Shown: positions 1 through 11,060, counted from the first letter of the stretch. The stretch is 64,000 nucleotides of DNA from Euglena gracilis (GCA_039621445.1 CP154957.1:4768504-4832503); one strand, 5' to 3'. Notes: a model not told the origin generated them from the sequence alone. A program made the numbers and translations.

Positions 1-170
1 TGATGAATTACAGACACCCCTAATTTTCCCCCCATAGTGCCTGCACAATGCATCCCACTTTGTTTGCTACCAGAAAATTTTGTTCTGAGAATCTCAGAAA
101 AAAGGAAAAAAGAAATAGTGTAGAATTATACAGAATATATATATATATGTATGTATATATGGCAGGTGAG

Positions 171-444
171 AACTTTAGTACCCCCCCCCGGGGGAGTACT
201 AAAGTACTCACCCCGCGATGGACACCCCCCTTAATGAAAGGTATAGGGTTAGGTGCGCACATGCTAATTTGCGCTACATGGCTACGTTGCGCTACATGGC
301 TATGTTGCGCAACATAGCCAATTAGCGCAACATTGCCAATTAGCGCAAATTAGCATGTGCGCACTTAAACCTATGCCTTCAATTAAGGGGGTGTCCATCG
401 TGGGGTGAAATTTAGTACCCCCCCCCGGGGGGGTACTAAAGTGG
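171..444. mobile_element. Hairpin-ended short repeat element
   Basis: Each end is itself a hairpin: ACTTTAGTA, a C run, a G run, then TACTAAAGT (171-206 and about 410-442). The centre (251-366) is a long imperfect palindrome built around GCGCACATGCTAATTTGCGC and repeated TTGCGC/GCGCAA units. No open frame and no clear target duplication were found. It probably belongs to the non-autonomous fold-back elements that fill this window. Confidence 0.55.
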
Positions 445-1055
445 TCGGCGGCGTAAACAAGGTAAGTTCCGCCAGGCTCCGGCCACCTCCACGCACACAG
501 ACAAAAGTGCCAGAGGCGAACAACAGCGCCAGGCCAGAAGAAGGGATAAAAGGCACCAAAAAAACAGCCACAGTGCACATATATATATATATATATATAG
601 AATTATATTAATATAATACAATATAGAATATATATAACATAGAATAAATAATATAGAATAATATAATATAGAATTATATAGAATATATTATAGAATATTA
701 TAGAATATTATAAGAATTGGAGCAAGGTTTCTTCCATTTTTACCCGAAAGGTCAGCCAAAAAAACACTCAATGTTCGGCCAAGGCAGTTGCTCCCGGAAT
801 TTTTAAAGTTTGAACCCCCAGAGGTAACCCCCTGGGTCGCCGGAGGCATCCTATTTTTTTGGCCCATTTTTGGCGAAGCGCCGAAAAAAGACAGAAAATT
901 TTGATAAAATGAGAATGAGAAAATTTTGACCGCAAAATTGACCCGTAAAGCGGGTCCCCGGACTCCTCCCGGGGGGGTTAACCCGGGGTGGGGTGGGAAC
1001 CCCTCCCCCTCGGTCTCAAAGGTTGCATTGGCGGGCTTTGCCAGACGGCCCCGGC
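445..1055. other. Non-coding stretch with AT-rich block
   Basis: From 560 to 715 this is almost pure A/T (TATATA and TAGAATAT repeats). At 873-879 it contains GCGAAGC, the core of a GGCGCGAAGCGCC-type mini-hairpin that recurs elsewhere in the window. No coding signal was recognised. Confidence 0.5.
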
Positions 1056-1059
1056 CGTC

Positions 1060-1150
1060 ACCCGGAGCCGGCCCCCGCCCCTCATCGTCGCGGCCCGGAA
1101 CGGTCACACAGCGGTGGTGCGGGCGCTGCTGACCTCGGCGGAGGCGAGCC
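1060..1150 (+). CDS. Ankyrin-repeat exon 1 (partial repeat)
   Basis: The frame through 1081 reads PLIVAARNGHTAVVRALL, which matches ankyrin consensus positions 2-19 (T/P-L-x-x-AA-x-x-GH-x-x-VV-x-x-LL). Ankyrin repeats form helix-turn-helix stacks that bind other proteins, so a protein-interaction role is inferred; no specific partner can be named. It is the first of a series of plus-strand ankyrin exons. Both boundaries are uncertain: no CAG/CTG-type intron end was found next to it. GC content is far above the AT-rich flank. Confidence 0.6.
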
Positions 1151-1284
1151 CCTCCCCCCGGTTTGCGGGGATGATGGCCCGGCGGTGGCTGCGGCATGGG
1201 GAGCGGGCACTAAGCCCGGCATTCCAATGCAAGCGTGCCCGCCCAGCTTTTTGTGCGAATGCGTGTGTTTGCCTTTTTTTTTTT

Positions 1285-1800
1285 TAATTCAAAAGGACCC
1301 CCTCTCTCTGTGCTGTCCAATTCTGCACTCCATAGAGTTGTCAACGCTCCCCTGTGCCGGCCTATTTCCCACTTCCTGCGATGGCAAAAACACCAAAGCA
1401 TACCAGCTGACCAGTGATGTTTGAAAGTCCAGGGTAACTTGTATTTGGATTTATACGTGTACATGTATTTGTCTTTGTTCATGTACGTGCACATGTACGT
1501 GTTTGTGTACGTGTAATTGTATTTGTATTTATATTATGTTTCTACATGTATTTGTATTTGTACTTGTATTTGTACTAAAAATTGTTCCTGTGTTTGTACC
1601 TCCCCCCCCCATGCCTAATGAACACCCTTGCCCAATGAACAGGGGGTGTTCGGACCGTCTAGATTGTCACCATATACCTTATCTACACAGAAACCGTACC
1701 CAAAGCCCAATGAACACCCCCCGTTCGGACCGTCTAGATTGTCACCTTAGTGTTCATTGGGCTTGGGGGGGGGAGGTACCTGTACTTGTATTTGCGTTTG
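1285..1800. repeat. TG/TA-rich simple repeat and small inverted repeat
   Basis: 1440-1600 is degenerate TGTATTTG and TGTACATG simple sequence. 1605-1770 is an imperfect fold-back around the duplicated block GGACCGTCTAGATTGTCACC (1651 and 1727), bounded by CCCCATGC..AATGAACACCC and its complement. No gene was seen. Confidence 0.5.
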
Positions 1801-1829
1801 TCCTCTTTGTTGTCAGGTGACACCGTCCT

Positions 1830-1960
1830 TGGCGGCTGCCATTCTCCCGTCGGGGCACGTACGGGACAGCCCCGCCAGCAAGCGGCCCGGCTGCTGGACA
1901 TGCTACATTTGCCCCAGAGTCTCGGCAGCGCGGCAAGGGAAGGCGAGGACTTAGACCTCA
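1830..1960 (+). CDS. Possible degenerate ankyrin exon 2
   Basis: One frame reads HSPVGARTGQPRQQAARLL, which resembles an ankyrin second helix (ARLLDML). It follows a pyrimidine-rich TTTGTTGTCAG. The first-helix consensus is poor and another frame is also open, so this is tentative. It lies between exons 1 and 3 on the same strand and has similar GC content. Confidence 0.3.
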
Positions 1961-1984
1961 CCCTGCCCCCGCCTGAGGTACTGC

Positions 1985-3130
1985 TTCGTCACAAGGCTGT
2001 TGGAATATGGACAAATTCTGGGGGGGGGGTAGACAGACGTGTGCCTAAGTGTCCAGTATCCAGCCCAAAAAAAAGTTGTCATGCTTCAAAAACTGTCAGA
2101 GCCCCAAGTATTGTCCACCAAGTTGTCAGGGCCGGAGTAAACCCTCCCCCCAAATGTAACCCCCACCCATGGGATCCGATATATAGCTAGAGCCCCCACC
2201 GTACAACACCAAAGGAGGTGTTTTTTTTGGAGTTGCTGCGACTTTCACGGACAAGCTTTTTGGCTTCGAACAGATGGACAATGAAAATTTTTCTCATGTG
2301 GAAAACAACAAACCATCATAAACGTACAATATGCTCAAAATGAGAGTGAAAGGAATTTTTTGTGCATTTCCCAGCGCGTAGCGCCAGAAGAAAAATTGCT
2401 GTTTTGGAATTTTGCCCCAAACCACCAAAAAATATTTCGAGCTAAACCCCCCAAACATCCCCCCGCCTCGCCCTGGATTTCTGTCGAGAAATTGATGCCC
2501 CGAGGGGTTGTATGGGGGTAATGACGGACTGGACTTGTTGGGGTATTCAAAACTTTTATTTTCCTTGTGACCTCATTTGGGTGACGGTGAGATAGAGAGT
2601 GTTTTTGGGGGGGGATTGAAAACACGTTTTTTTCTCCCGCTTTCTATATTTTCAGCGAATTCAAGCAAGTTTTCAGGGGGGTTTGCAGGTTTTTTGTCTG
2701 CTTTTTCTTCACCAATTCTTCCAGTCCTGCAGGGGAAATAATTTGGACTCGCAAAAATTTCACATTTTGAACCAGCTGTTAATTTTTGACCATTTCGTTA
2801 ATTCTTTTTTTTGTTTTTTGGCTGTAAATTTAGATATTTCTTAACGTCAGAATGTTTCTCAAAACCGCGAGGATCGCTTTTTTGGATCTTTTGTTTAGAC
2901 TTGGTAACCCCCCCCCAAATAACCTGGCGGGGTCCTTGCTCCTGGCGAGGGCCGAATAACTTGGCGGGGGGAGGGGCAAAAAAGATGGTTCCAGTGACTT
3001 GGCGGGGTCCTTTTTCGGCAAAACTACTTTACGGCCTGAAAAAAAGGGCCCAAATAACCTGGCGGGGGGGGACAGGGCCAATTTCCAATAACCTGGCACC
3101 CCGCCAGGCTATTTGGGGGGGGGGTAGGTA
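1985..3130. other. Intronic repeats without a recognised gene
   Basis: Contains a GCGTAGCGCCAGAAG relative of the common mini-hairpin (2367-2381), T-rich sequence, and at 2910-3128 a set of repeated CCTGGCGGGG / CCCCGCCAGG blocks that form an inverted repeat around AATAACCTGGC. No open frame resembles a protein. Confidence 0.4.
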
Positions 3131-3261
3131 ATTTCAGCAGAGTGCATGGCGGGAGCCGCCGCTCACGACGGCTGCCCATCCACACCAACCCCGACAAATG
3201 GTTTGATTGCCGCCAGCCGCGCTCCCACAACACCCACTCCCTGGCTGGGGCAGCCCCCATC

Positions 3262-3305
3262 CAGGCAGTCAATGAGCGCGACAGCCAAGGCTGGCCGGCG
3301 CTCCT
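3262..3305 (+). CDS. Ankyrin-repeat exon 3
   Basis: Reads QAVNERDSQGWPALL, ankyrin positions 25 to 3 (VNxxDxxGxxAL). It ends two bases into a Leu codon. The intron after it begins GCACAG (CAG at +4), and the next exon completes the repeat exactly as GWPALLHAAANGHHAVLALL, so the junction is well supported. The 5' boundary is unknown. See the intron at 3306. Confidence 0.75.
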
Positions 3306-3616
3306 GCACAGGGCGGTACGGGAAACCCGAAACCCGATGGGTGGGTGGGTGGGGCCGACCCCCCCCCAACCCACCCCCATCCTGGTGGGTGGGGTGGGGG
3401 TCCGACCGATGGGGTCCGACCCCCCCCCCCAGGCTTTCCCGTATTTTTGGGTCGCCAATTTTTTATAATTTTTTTTATTTTATAGTTTATTTTTTAATTT
3501 TTAATAATTTTTAATTTATTTTTTAAGTCCAGAATTTTCTTTGCACGGTGGGTAGGAGGGGACCACCTGACCTCCCAGGTCGACCCCAACCAAGCCTTCC
3601 CGTTAGCCCTGCTGCT
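3306..3616 (+). other. Nonconventional intron / inserted element
   Basis: This 311-bp intron is placed by ankyrin continuity. It starts GCACAG and ends CTGCTGCT: CAG at +4 to +6, CTG at -8 to -6. The ends form an inverted repeat (CAGGGC...CGGGAA against TTCCCG...GCCCTG). The 8 bases before CAG (CTCCTGCA) and after CTG (CTGCTGCA) match at 7 of 8 positions, as expected for a target duplication. No GT or AG sits at the ends. Contents are G/C runs and an AT-rich core. Confidence 0.75.
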
Positions 3617-3683
3617 GCACGCCGCGGCCAACGGCCACCACGCGGTGCTGGCACTGCTGGTGGAGGCGCGGGCAGACGTCAAT
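3617..3683 (+). CDS. Ankyrin-repeat exon 4
   Basis: Encodes HAAANGHHAVLALL and then EARADVN, ankyrin positions 5-26, starting at the base that completes the split Leu codon. The open frame continues upstream to 3576, but the intron rule and repeat length favour a start at 3617. The 3' end is uncertain: either the CAG at 3673 marks an intron start at 3670, or the direct repeat GACGTCAA (3675-3682 and 4706-4713) marks the junction with exon 5. Confidence 0.75.
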
Positions 3684-3854
3684 ACGGGATTTTTTTAAGG
3701 TTGGGCCGGGGGGGGTAAGGTGGTGTGTGAGGTGTGGTGGGTAAGGTCCGCCCAACCCGGGGAAGGGGCATCAGGCTGAGTGCGTCCCCCTGGAGGGGTT
3801 AGCTTTCGTTCTATTTTTGGCACAAAAATTTGACCTAAAAAACTGGGTGCAGGC

Positions 3855-4205
3855 AATTGCTTAAGCACTGACCAACCCCTCCCCCCCCCGGGGGGTGGGT
3901 GACTGGTTTTTTCAGAGTGAATGACTGGTTTTTGGCCCGGACCCCTTCCCCCCCCCCGGGGGGGGGGGGGTCGGCCAGGAGTGGGAAAAAGTGGCTTGAG
4001 TGACCCCGGCGCCGAAGGCGCCGGAAAAATTTTTTGGGCCTAAAATGGCCTAAAGTGACTGGAAAGTGGCCGTTTTTCTGAGTGGCCGACCCCCCCCCCC
4101 GGGGGAGGGGGTAGTGACTGGCTGGTTTTTTGAAAATGAGTGACTGGCTGGTTTTTTAAAAAGTGGAATGACCCCCCCCCCCGGGGGTCGGTAAGCAATT
4201 GTATG
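3855..4205. mobile_element. Fold-back element with C-run/G-run hairpins
   Basis: Bounded by GCAATTGCTTA at 3853 and its near complement TAAGCAATTG at 4192. It contains three C-run/G-run junctions (about 3888, 3958, 4098), GACTGGTTTTT repeats and a GGCGCCGAAGGCGCC mini-hairpin (4007-4021). No coding frame; probably a non-autonomous element inside the intron between exons 4 and 5. Confidence 0.5.
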
Positions 4206-4299
4206 ACTGGGTCGTTCACCCCACAGGGGGGTAGGGGGTGAACACCCCAATATAAGCAACAGGTTGCTTATATTTGGATTTCCGGAAATGGGCCCCACT

Positions 4300-4490
4300 T
4301 CCCATTTCATTAGGGGTAGCTTATATTATAAACCCCCTCCCCGAAATAATAAAAACCCCCTGAGGATCGACTTTTGCTGCCTAAATAATAACCCCCCTCC
4401 CCCAGTAATAAACCCCGTGGACCCCGATTTCGAGTGTCCAAATAATATAGCAGGGGGGTTTATTATTTGGGGGGGTTTGGATTTCGCTGA
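4300..4490. repeat. AATAATAA-plus-C-run repeat block
   Basis: Repeated units of AAATAATA followed by C runs, closing with the complement GGGGGGTTTATTATTTGGGGGG (about 4455-4477). Similar C-run blocks occur near 20.8, 33.7-34.0 and 43.0-43.3 kb. It looks like an inverted-repeat element and is non-coding. Confidence 0.45.
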
Positions 4491-4691
4491 TTTCTGCTGT
4501 TTTTATACCGGTTTGATGCAAATACCTTCATGGCGTTCAGTCAGGGGTTGCTTACATTCAGGGGGATTTCCCCCCCTGGGTGGGTGGGGGGACCCCCTCC
4601 CCCGGCAGGGCTGTGTGGGAATTCCCGCAACTCTACGGGTGTGACCACACCCCCCACCAGGCCTTCCCGTACCGCCCTGCCCCCTGGTCTT

Positions 4692-4760
4692 GGAAAGCAA
4701 CCCCGGACGTCAACGCAGGCCGGGACTGGAGCGCTCTGCGTCGCCTCACCACTGCCTCCG
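4692..4760 (+). CDS. Ankyrin-like exon 5
   Basis: Reads KATPDVNAGRDWSALRRL, resembling ADVNxRDxxxxAL of an ankyrin repeat, but two residues short or interrupted. A CTG at 4684-4686 sits at the -8 to -6 position for a start at 4692 and keeps phase with exon 4. The start and end are both approximate. The following sequence (LTTASG) does not continue the repeat well. Confidence 0.45.
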
Positions 4761-5566
4761 GCCCACCATGGCCCCTGTGCCCCCCCCCCTGTGCCTACCG
4801 ATTGCTTTTTGTTTCTCTTTGTATCTGTGGAACCTTTGACCTAAACAGTGTTCAGCTTTTCAGCTTGCTGGCAGGGGAGGGTGGGGGGGGGTCCCTTCAG
4901 GGGTCCATTTGTGCCATGTCTCCCCCCCAGGAACCTGTCGCCCTGTGAGGTTGTTTCCCACTCTGGAGAGTTGTTGCCTATCCCCTTCTGAAGTCCTTTT
5001 GCGATGTAGTCTCCGACTTTCCTTTCCTTTCCTTTGGGGATGCCTGGACAAAACCAACAACCCACACATAGAAAAAGAAGATAAAACTGGGCGGGACGAA
5101 ATCCGGCCGGAAAAATTGCCCAAATATTTTTGGAGAACGTTTGAAAAAACCATCTGAATTTGTCCAGGAATTCCCATTGAGGTACTCAATGGGAATTCTT
5201 TCCATACCCCTTTTCCCCAAAGAAACCCACCCAAGGTTTACCTTACCAGGCGGGGGATGATTCTATGTCAAGACCTGTGTCTGGGCCAAGAGTCCGGGGG
5301 AGTCCGGGGGTGGGGACAGCGTCCGCGCCGCGGTCGCCCCCAGTGTTTCTGGTGTGATCCTGCGTTTGGGGCGGAGATTTGTGACCCTCAAGCTCTCGAA
5401 ATTGGCACGTTGGTAGACGAAATCGGTAGAAGCGGCCCGTCTTGTCAGGTGGCAATTTCCTGGAGAGGGGGTTTGATTTTAACTTGGGGGGGGGGGGCTT
5501 AAAAACGATTGGCCCAATGGTTTTTTCAGCCCCCCCCCCCCATTGAGGTGCCGCTTTGCTGCCGAG

Positions 5567-5661
5567 CCGGTCAGACGGCCCTGCACGTGTGCTGCCGCCA
5601 GGGGATGGTGGACAGCGTGGTGCTGCTCTTGGCAGCCAAGGCCGCTCCCGACGCCCGGGAC
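5567..5661 (+). CDS. Ankyrin-repeat exon 6
   Basis: Encodes GQTALHVCCRQGMVDSVV, then LLLAAKAAPDARD: a full ankyrin repeat (positions 32 to 29 of the next). The CTG at 5559-5561 gives a start at 5567. The CAG at 5665-5667 gives an intron start at 5662 after the codon for Asp. Joining to exon 7 gives DARDEDQQTPLMHAAH, which keeps repeat spacing. Both helices are well conserved, so the call is firm. Confidence 0.8.
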
Positions 5662-6174
5662 GAACAGGGCGGAATCGGGCACCTCACGGGCTTTGTGACG
5701 TCGGGAATGGCACCCTCGATGGTCTCGACTGAATGTGGTGTGAGTGTGTCATACCGACGCCACGAACGTGTCATACCCCCACGCCTATGGAAATTTACCC
5801 AGCCCTTTCAGGTGGCAGTTTCCAGAGGGGATCACTGAGGCAAGTCCACTTCAACAACTTTCCCGCCTTACCGGGAAGTTGTTGCCTGGGTTTGTTCAGG
5901 CCAATTTATCAGGTGGCAACTTCCCTGGGGGGGGGAGGTGTGAGGGGAGTCCTTGTTTTGCCACTGGAGGTCAGAGTCATGGGGGGTACCTATTCCCCCG
6001 GGAAAGTGTCATGCCTGAGAACCTGTCAGGGTCCAGCCCGGGAAGCTTCCCGGGTCCCGGGTACCTGCGGTCCCTGGTGCCAGTTGACCTGTGAGGTGAC
6101 AGTTTCGCCGGGGGGGGGGGACGATCCCGGACCACTCCTCTACACACGCCATTTCGCCTTCGGCCCTGGGGCTC
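5662..6174 (+). other. Nonconventional intron
   Basis: Starts GAACAGGGC and ends GCCCTGGGGCTC. CAG is at +4 to +6, while CTG is at -9 to -7, one base off the usual place. CAGGGC and GCCCTG are perfect complements near the two ends. It contains several CAGGTGGCAGTTTCC-type repeats (5809, 5918, 6092). Placement relies on ankyrin spacing. Confidence 0.6.
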
Positions 6175-6276
6175 GAGGACCAGCAAACGCCGCTGATGCA
6201 CGCGGCGCACCGGGCTGGCAACGGCGCCATCCTCACTGCCCTGCTGCAGGTGAGGGCGGACGTGGACGCTGACCGG
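6175..6276 (+). CDS. Ankyrin-repeat exon 7
   Basis: Reads EDQQTPLMHAAHRAGNGA, then ILTALLQVRADVDADR: an ankyrin repeat with one extra residue in the inter-helix loop, ending in the DVDAD loop of the next repeat. The 5' boundary was chosen for phase and spacing with exon 6. The 3' end is unresolved; the next recognisable exon starts in the middle of a repeat at about 11061, so at least one short exon may be missed in between. Confidence 0.75.
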
Positions 6277-6279
6277 GGC

Positions 6280-7028
6280 TCCGTTTGGAGGGGGGTAGTT
6301 GCTGTGATGGGGTCAGATGGATCATCGGCAAATGAAGACAGTACTTTTGGCCTTTTTCTTTGCCGCAAAGAGTTGGTGAGTGAGGCAGCTGAGGTCAGGC
6401 CTCTGCCTCAGGATTTGTAGTACCCCGGGGTGGGGGGAGCTGGAATGCCGCCAGTCCAAAATCAGCCAGTGGAACCGCAGTTAGTGGAAAAATAAAGTTT
6501 GGCCCGAAAACCTGCCAAAAACTGCAATATGCAATATGCAAAAATGCCTCATTTCCGCATCGGCACACAGCGCTGGAGAATATCATTTGTTTATTTCTTT
6601 TTTCTGTAGGAGGAATCCCCAGGACAACCCCCCCCCCACAGTCTTCCCCCGGTGCTCTTTTGAATTTCCTGGCTGTCCTGTAGCACTCTTCAGCGAGACA
6701 CATCTTCAGACATTGGATGAAATAAACAGTGCCTGATATCGTCCAGCGTCCTTCCTGTTTGAACAGGTCTCAATGAAGGACGCCAGGGGTCGATTGGCTG
6801 GGAGTCTGGAATGCAGATGGAAAGTTCAACCTGTCCTGCGCTACAGATGCCTTTTCGTTTGCAATTTGCAATCGCAACCAGCACTGTTGTCGGTTCAAAA
6901 AATTAGCTGATTAAGAATGTTACGTTTGGGAATGAAGTCTCTGGCAGCCGACGTTGTCCATTCGAATCTCGACTTTTAATAGCGTTCTCCCACACGCCCA
7001 ACGTCCAGCATTGGCCCAAATAACGTTT
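6280..7028. other. Intronic sequence without recognised gene
   Basis: Mixed-composition DNA with short C/G runs. 6400-6730 and 6730-7028 show no protein resemblance and no strong repeat. Confidence 0.35.
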
Positions 7029-7029
7029 T

Positions 7030-10000
7030 CTTAGGCGGCCTAATTCGCACTTAAGCTTTTTTCGTTTGATGCGCGCATTTGCGCAAATTTACGATTTTTT
7101 TGATTGTGCTCTGTTTCGGCTGTGAAGGTCCGGGGGGTTTGAAAACACGGCAACAAGAGAGTGCAAAAAACGATCGAAATTCTGATTTTGGCTGTGAGAC
7201 CCCCGGGACTTTGGCGAAAAACGGTGATTTTTGGGGGTGTCGGGAAGGACTTTGTGGGCCCAAACCTACGGGACCCTGCCGGCCCACCCTGAAAAAAACG
7301 CAAAAAAGCACCATAGGAACGGGACCTTTACTGCCCCTGTTGCTCCTTTCGGCTGTGTCCCCGAGTGTGTCCGAGCTGCCGGCGGTGTGCGTCCTGGGTG
7401 TTTGCCGGACTGCTTTGCTTGCGGCGCCTTGGTGTGGTGTTTTGGGGCTGTTTGTTGATGTGCAGGGAGGAAGGTCCGGGGGGTGTGGGTGTGGTGTGAC
7501 TGAGCCGGCGACAAGGACACAGGGGAAGGAAGGTGAGTGTGGGGTGTTTGGGAAGGGATGCGCAGAGGGTGAAGAAATGGGGTCCGCAGGGAATGAAGGG
7601 AATAAAGGGGACGGGTGTCTCCCACCCAGCTTATACCCGGGACCCACACAACCAGTTGTGTGGCAAAGAACCCTGCAGAAGAAGCCCAACACTGGAAGTA
7701 CAAAATTACGTTTGATGCGCGCAATTGCGCGCACCAACATGTTTATGTTGATGCGCGCAATTGGGCAAATAAACACAAACATGTCCTTCAAGGATTGGGC
7801 TTTGGTACCCACGAACTGACGCTGCTGATAAACGGTGTGACAAAGAGGCCGTGTCGGCACGGACTGACGGGCCATCCAGTTGGTGGGTTTGCCACACTGT
7901 TTGTCAACGCGCAAGCTTATGGGCCCACATGCGTGCATCAAACACAAAATATTTTTATGCGCACATTTGCGCAAATGCGTGCATAAAAATGTTTTGTGTT
8001 TGATGCGCGCATTTGCGCAAATGAACGCAAAGAAGAACGGTGTGACAGAAACACAGCCGTCAAACGCCGACAGCGGAAGTGGTTTACTTGCGCATTTGCG
8101 CGCATCACGTTGTTTGTGGGCGCAAATGCGCAAATAAAACAGATGTAAATTGTTCAGTTTACATCTGTTTTATTTGCGCACTTGTGTCCATAAAACAACG
8201 TGATGCGCGCAAATGCGCAAATAAACAACTAATGGAGTAATAGAAAACGATTGCATTTGGCCCTCTTACTGCTACCCTTAGTGGCTTCTGAATGGGTTGA
8301 AAGCAAATGACTACACCGTCCCCTCCGGGATATGGTGTTACTGTGCCGTTTTTGGACCATCGACAGGCCCGGCAAAAGATGGAGACATAGCATCTTTTGA
8401 TGGTGGGTGCACAGCCACCCAGTAACGGTGCACGTCCACAGGCACCAATTTTTGCATCCCAAGGGCCCTGCGGCTGGCCTGCGGCTTCGGCTCCACCGCT
8501 GCAGCCCCATCAGCTGCTGATGCTTCAGCACCCACCAGACTGGCATTCACCTCCCCGGTGCAACGACACTCACCACAGCGGCCACGTTATACCCCGCCAC
8601 CGGGGTGTAAGACTGGGGGGACGACGTGGTGCCAGTGCATGGCAACCAGCAGCCGGAGAGAGGTAGCCCTCAAGCACCCATTCCTTTGGATGCAAGGAAG
8701 TGGTGAACCTTTACCACTGCATTGGGTGCATCAAAGCGGTGGGACCCACTCCCCCCAAATTATGCACAAAAATCGGTGATTTGTTTTTCAAGGGAAAAAT
8801 GACAAAGAAAACCATAAAACGGACTCCGGCCCGACACGTCCCGGGTATTTCAGGTGCCAAATTTTGCCTTCTTGTAACGCAGTCCTGTTGCACAAAAGGT
8901 GTTCAACAGTCACAGGTCGTTTGCACGTCATCAATTCATTACATTTAACTGCCAAACGCATGACGCCAAAACAACAGGCCGTTCGGGCCTGGTAACAGCA
9001 GTGCAAATGTACACACGTAAGGCAGGCAAATCTTGGCCAGTCACATGCCGTGTTCCAGTGAACACTCCACACTGCCTCTCACCACCAATTTCATCACCAC
9101 GTAATCTTGGTGCAAACCATTGGTTGGCGTGAGGAATTGCGTTCGCCAGCCGTCACGGAGCAGGAGATGGTATCCCACAACTGATGTGTTTTGATGCGCG
9201 CATTTGCGCAAATAAACAAACGTTGTTTATGTGCTCTAAGGGCCCTACAAACACATCATTTTGAAGTGGTTTATTAACGTTTGATGCGCGCATTTGCGCA
9301 AATGCGCGCATCAACAAAAGTGTCTTTATTTGCGCAATTGCGCGCACCAACACGTCCATCCCGTTTTTAAACCTTCCAGTTCATGGTCTTTAAGATGTCT
9401 TAACATGTTTAAGATGTTTTAACATGGAAGGAAAACGTACGTGTTTGGTGGGCGGAAATGCGCGCATCAAACGCATTTGGTGGTGCGCGCATTTGAGCAA
9501 ATGCGCACATAAACAAATTTGTTGGTGCGCGCACTGGCGCCCATAAACACGTCATTTTATCATCATCGGTGGACGTTTTATTTGCGCAAATGCGCGCATC
9601 AAACGCAATTGTTTTATTTGCGCAATTGCGCCCATAAACACACATCAGTTGCGTGATGACTGGCTCACGTAGTCTGTGTGCCTGTGGTGTTGTTATCCAA
9701 TGAGGCCCCGTGTGTTCTCACCGGTGGTGGCACTATCACAGCCAGTTCAGGCAGCACGTCAGCACCGTTTCCAAGTGTCGTTACAAGGGGTGTGTGCCTC
9801 TCTCCCGTTTGATGTGCAACAGCACAAGTCTCACCCTCCGTCCTATTAACGTCACCTGGCAAGCAGCATGCACACCAGACCACTGGCAGTTAATCCCCTC
9901 CAGTGGAGGGGTGTCATAGCTCATATATCGTGTTCTGGGTGTCAGGGTACAGGGTCCCAGGGGTTACAAAAAAATCGTAAATTTGCGCAATTGCGCGCAT

Positions 10001-10043
10001 CAAAAGGAAAAAAGCTTAAGTGCGAATTCGGCCGCCTAAGATT
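7030..10043. mobile_element. 3-kb element with long terminal inverted repeats and palindrome array
   Basis: Left end CTTAGGCGGCCTAATTCGCA (7030) is matched by its complement, with one or two changes, ending at 10040. The inverted ends continue through AAGCTT, TTTGATGCGCGCA and TTTACGATTTTTTT for some 70 bp. Inside are about 15 copies of a palindrome related to GATGCGCGCATTTGCGCAAA (for example 7069, 7711, 8001, 9192, 9282, 9590). Long frames here are translations of these repeats and resemble no transposase. A clean target duplication is not visible. It sits in the intron between exons 7 and 8. Confidence 0.7.
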
Positions 10044-10724
10044 TTGGTCTGGAGGTATGTTGAATCCCGATCGCCTCAAACAAACGTGTTCTGTGTGTTC
10101 CCAACCTCTCGGGGATGGGGCTGAAACATTGCACTCAAAAGTACAGTTGGCGCTTGAGATTCCAAACGGCGACCCAGCAGCAGGGACGACACAGGCTGCT
10201 CCGCCATCTTGTACGCTGCCGCTCGTACAGGGCAGGCCGGGAATCAGCTTCCAGTCTCATGCCCCCCCCCCGCTCAAGGAATTGCCATTCCCCGTAATTC
10301 CCCAGGGTCCCGGCGAACCTGTCAGCACAGGGCTTTGGCAAGGTCCTCGTTCTGGCCAACCTTCAAGGTGGCAGTTTCCTGGGGGTGGGGTGCGGGTTCT
10401 TTCTTAGAGTTTCCTACCCATGCTGTGTATCTCCAAATGCGTCCCTGAGTCTGGCCGGCTGTTTAAATTTGGGTTTCGCTGGATAAGCCGACGGGTTGCT
10501 TACATTTGGACCAAACGGTCAACAAAAAATGCCTCTTTTTGCGATGAAGGAAGGAGGTTGCGCATTTTTTTTTGCAGAAAATAATCGCCTTTGAGCCAAA
10601 AATGGCAACAATTGAAAACTCGGGTGGTGTTGTTTCTGATGGTTGGTTGGATCAGGGATTTTCCTTCATTTTACCTGAATTTTTTCCTGCATTTTTCAGG
10701 GGTTGCTTAAGTGTGGGGGGAGGA

Positions 10725-10890
10725 GGTTAACCCCCCATTTAAGTGCGCGGTGCCCAAACCAGTGTCACACACCCGAGGACCCGAAAGTGAAGCCCAACAA
10801 AGTGTGCACCCCCCCCCAAAAAGCCATTTTTTTTTCACTGGGTCCGAAACTACGGTCCAACAATGTGTGCACCTCGTGCAATTAGATGGG
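10725..10890. mobile_element. Fold-back repeat, ACCCCCCATTTAAGTGC family
   Basis: Starts AACCCCCCATTTAAGTGCGC and ends in the degenerate complement GTGCAATTAGATGGGGGGGT. Internal blocks GTGTCACAC..GAGGACCCGAAAG and GTCCGAAAC..GTCCAACAATGTG pair with each other. The family recurs at about 42.55, 49.0, 55.0 and 60.7 kb. Non-coding. Confidence 0.6.
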
Positions 10891-10964
10891 GGGGTCAGCT
10901 GCCAAATTCAACCAAAGAGTGTTCATCAAGAACGCTTTCAGTTTTCCAAAAAACACTAAAAACA

Positions 10965-11036
10965 TGCGTCCGCCAGGAATCGAACCCGGAACGCAAGCTT
11001 GGAAGGCTTGCATGCTAACCATTACACCACGGACGC
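10965..11036 (-). tRNA. tRNA-Gly (anticodon UCC)
   Basis: On the minus strand 72 nt fold into a cloverleaf. The acceptor stem GCGTCCG/CGGACGC is perfect with discriminator A. The D arm is GTGT..GCAT with AATGGTTA loop. The anticodon stem is CAAGC/GCTTG with loop CTTCCAA, giving anticodon TCC, which reads GGA (Gly). The T arm is CCGGG-TTCGATT-CCTGG. A T-rich Pol III terminator follows (minus strand GTTTTTAGTGTTTTTT, 10950-10963). CCA is not encoded. It lies antisense about 25 bp upstream of ankyrin exon 8. Confidence 0.93.
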
Positions 11037-11060
11037 CAGGGTTACAGCCCCATCGCTCTC

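Noticed and set aside
7051-8133. 360-codon minus-strand frame in the 3-kb element
   Set aside because: It is a translation of repeated GCGCGCATTTGCGC palindromes (RKCAHK/ICANARI units), not a transposase.
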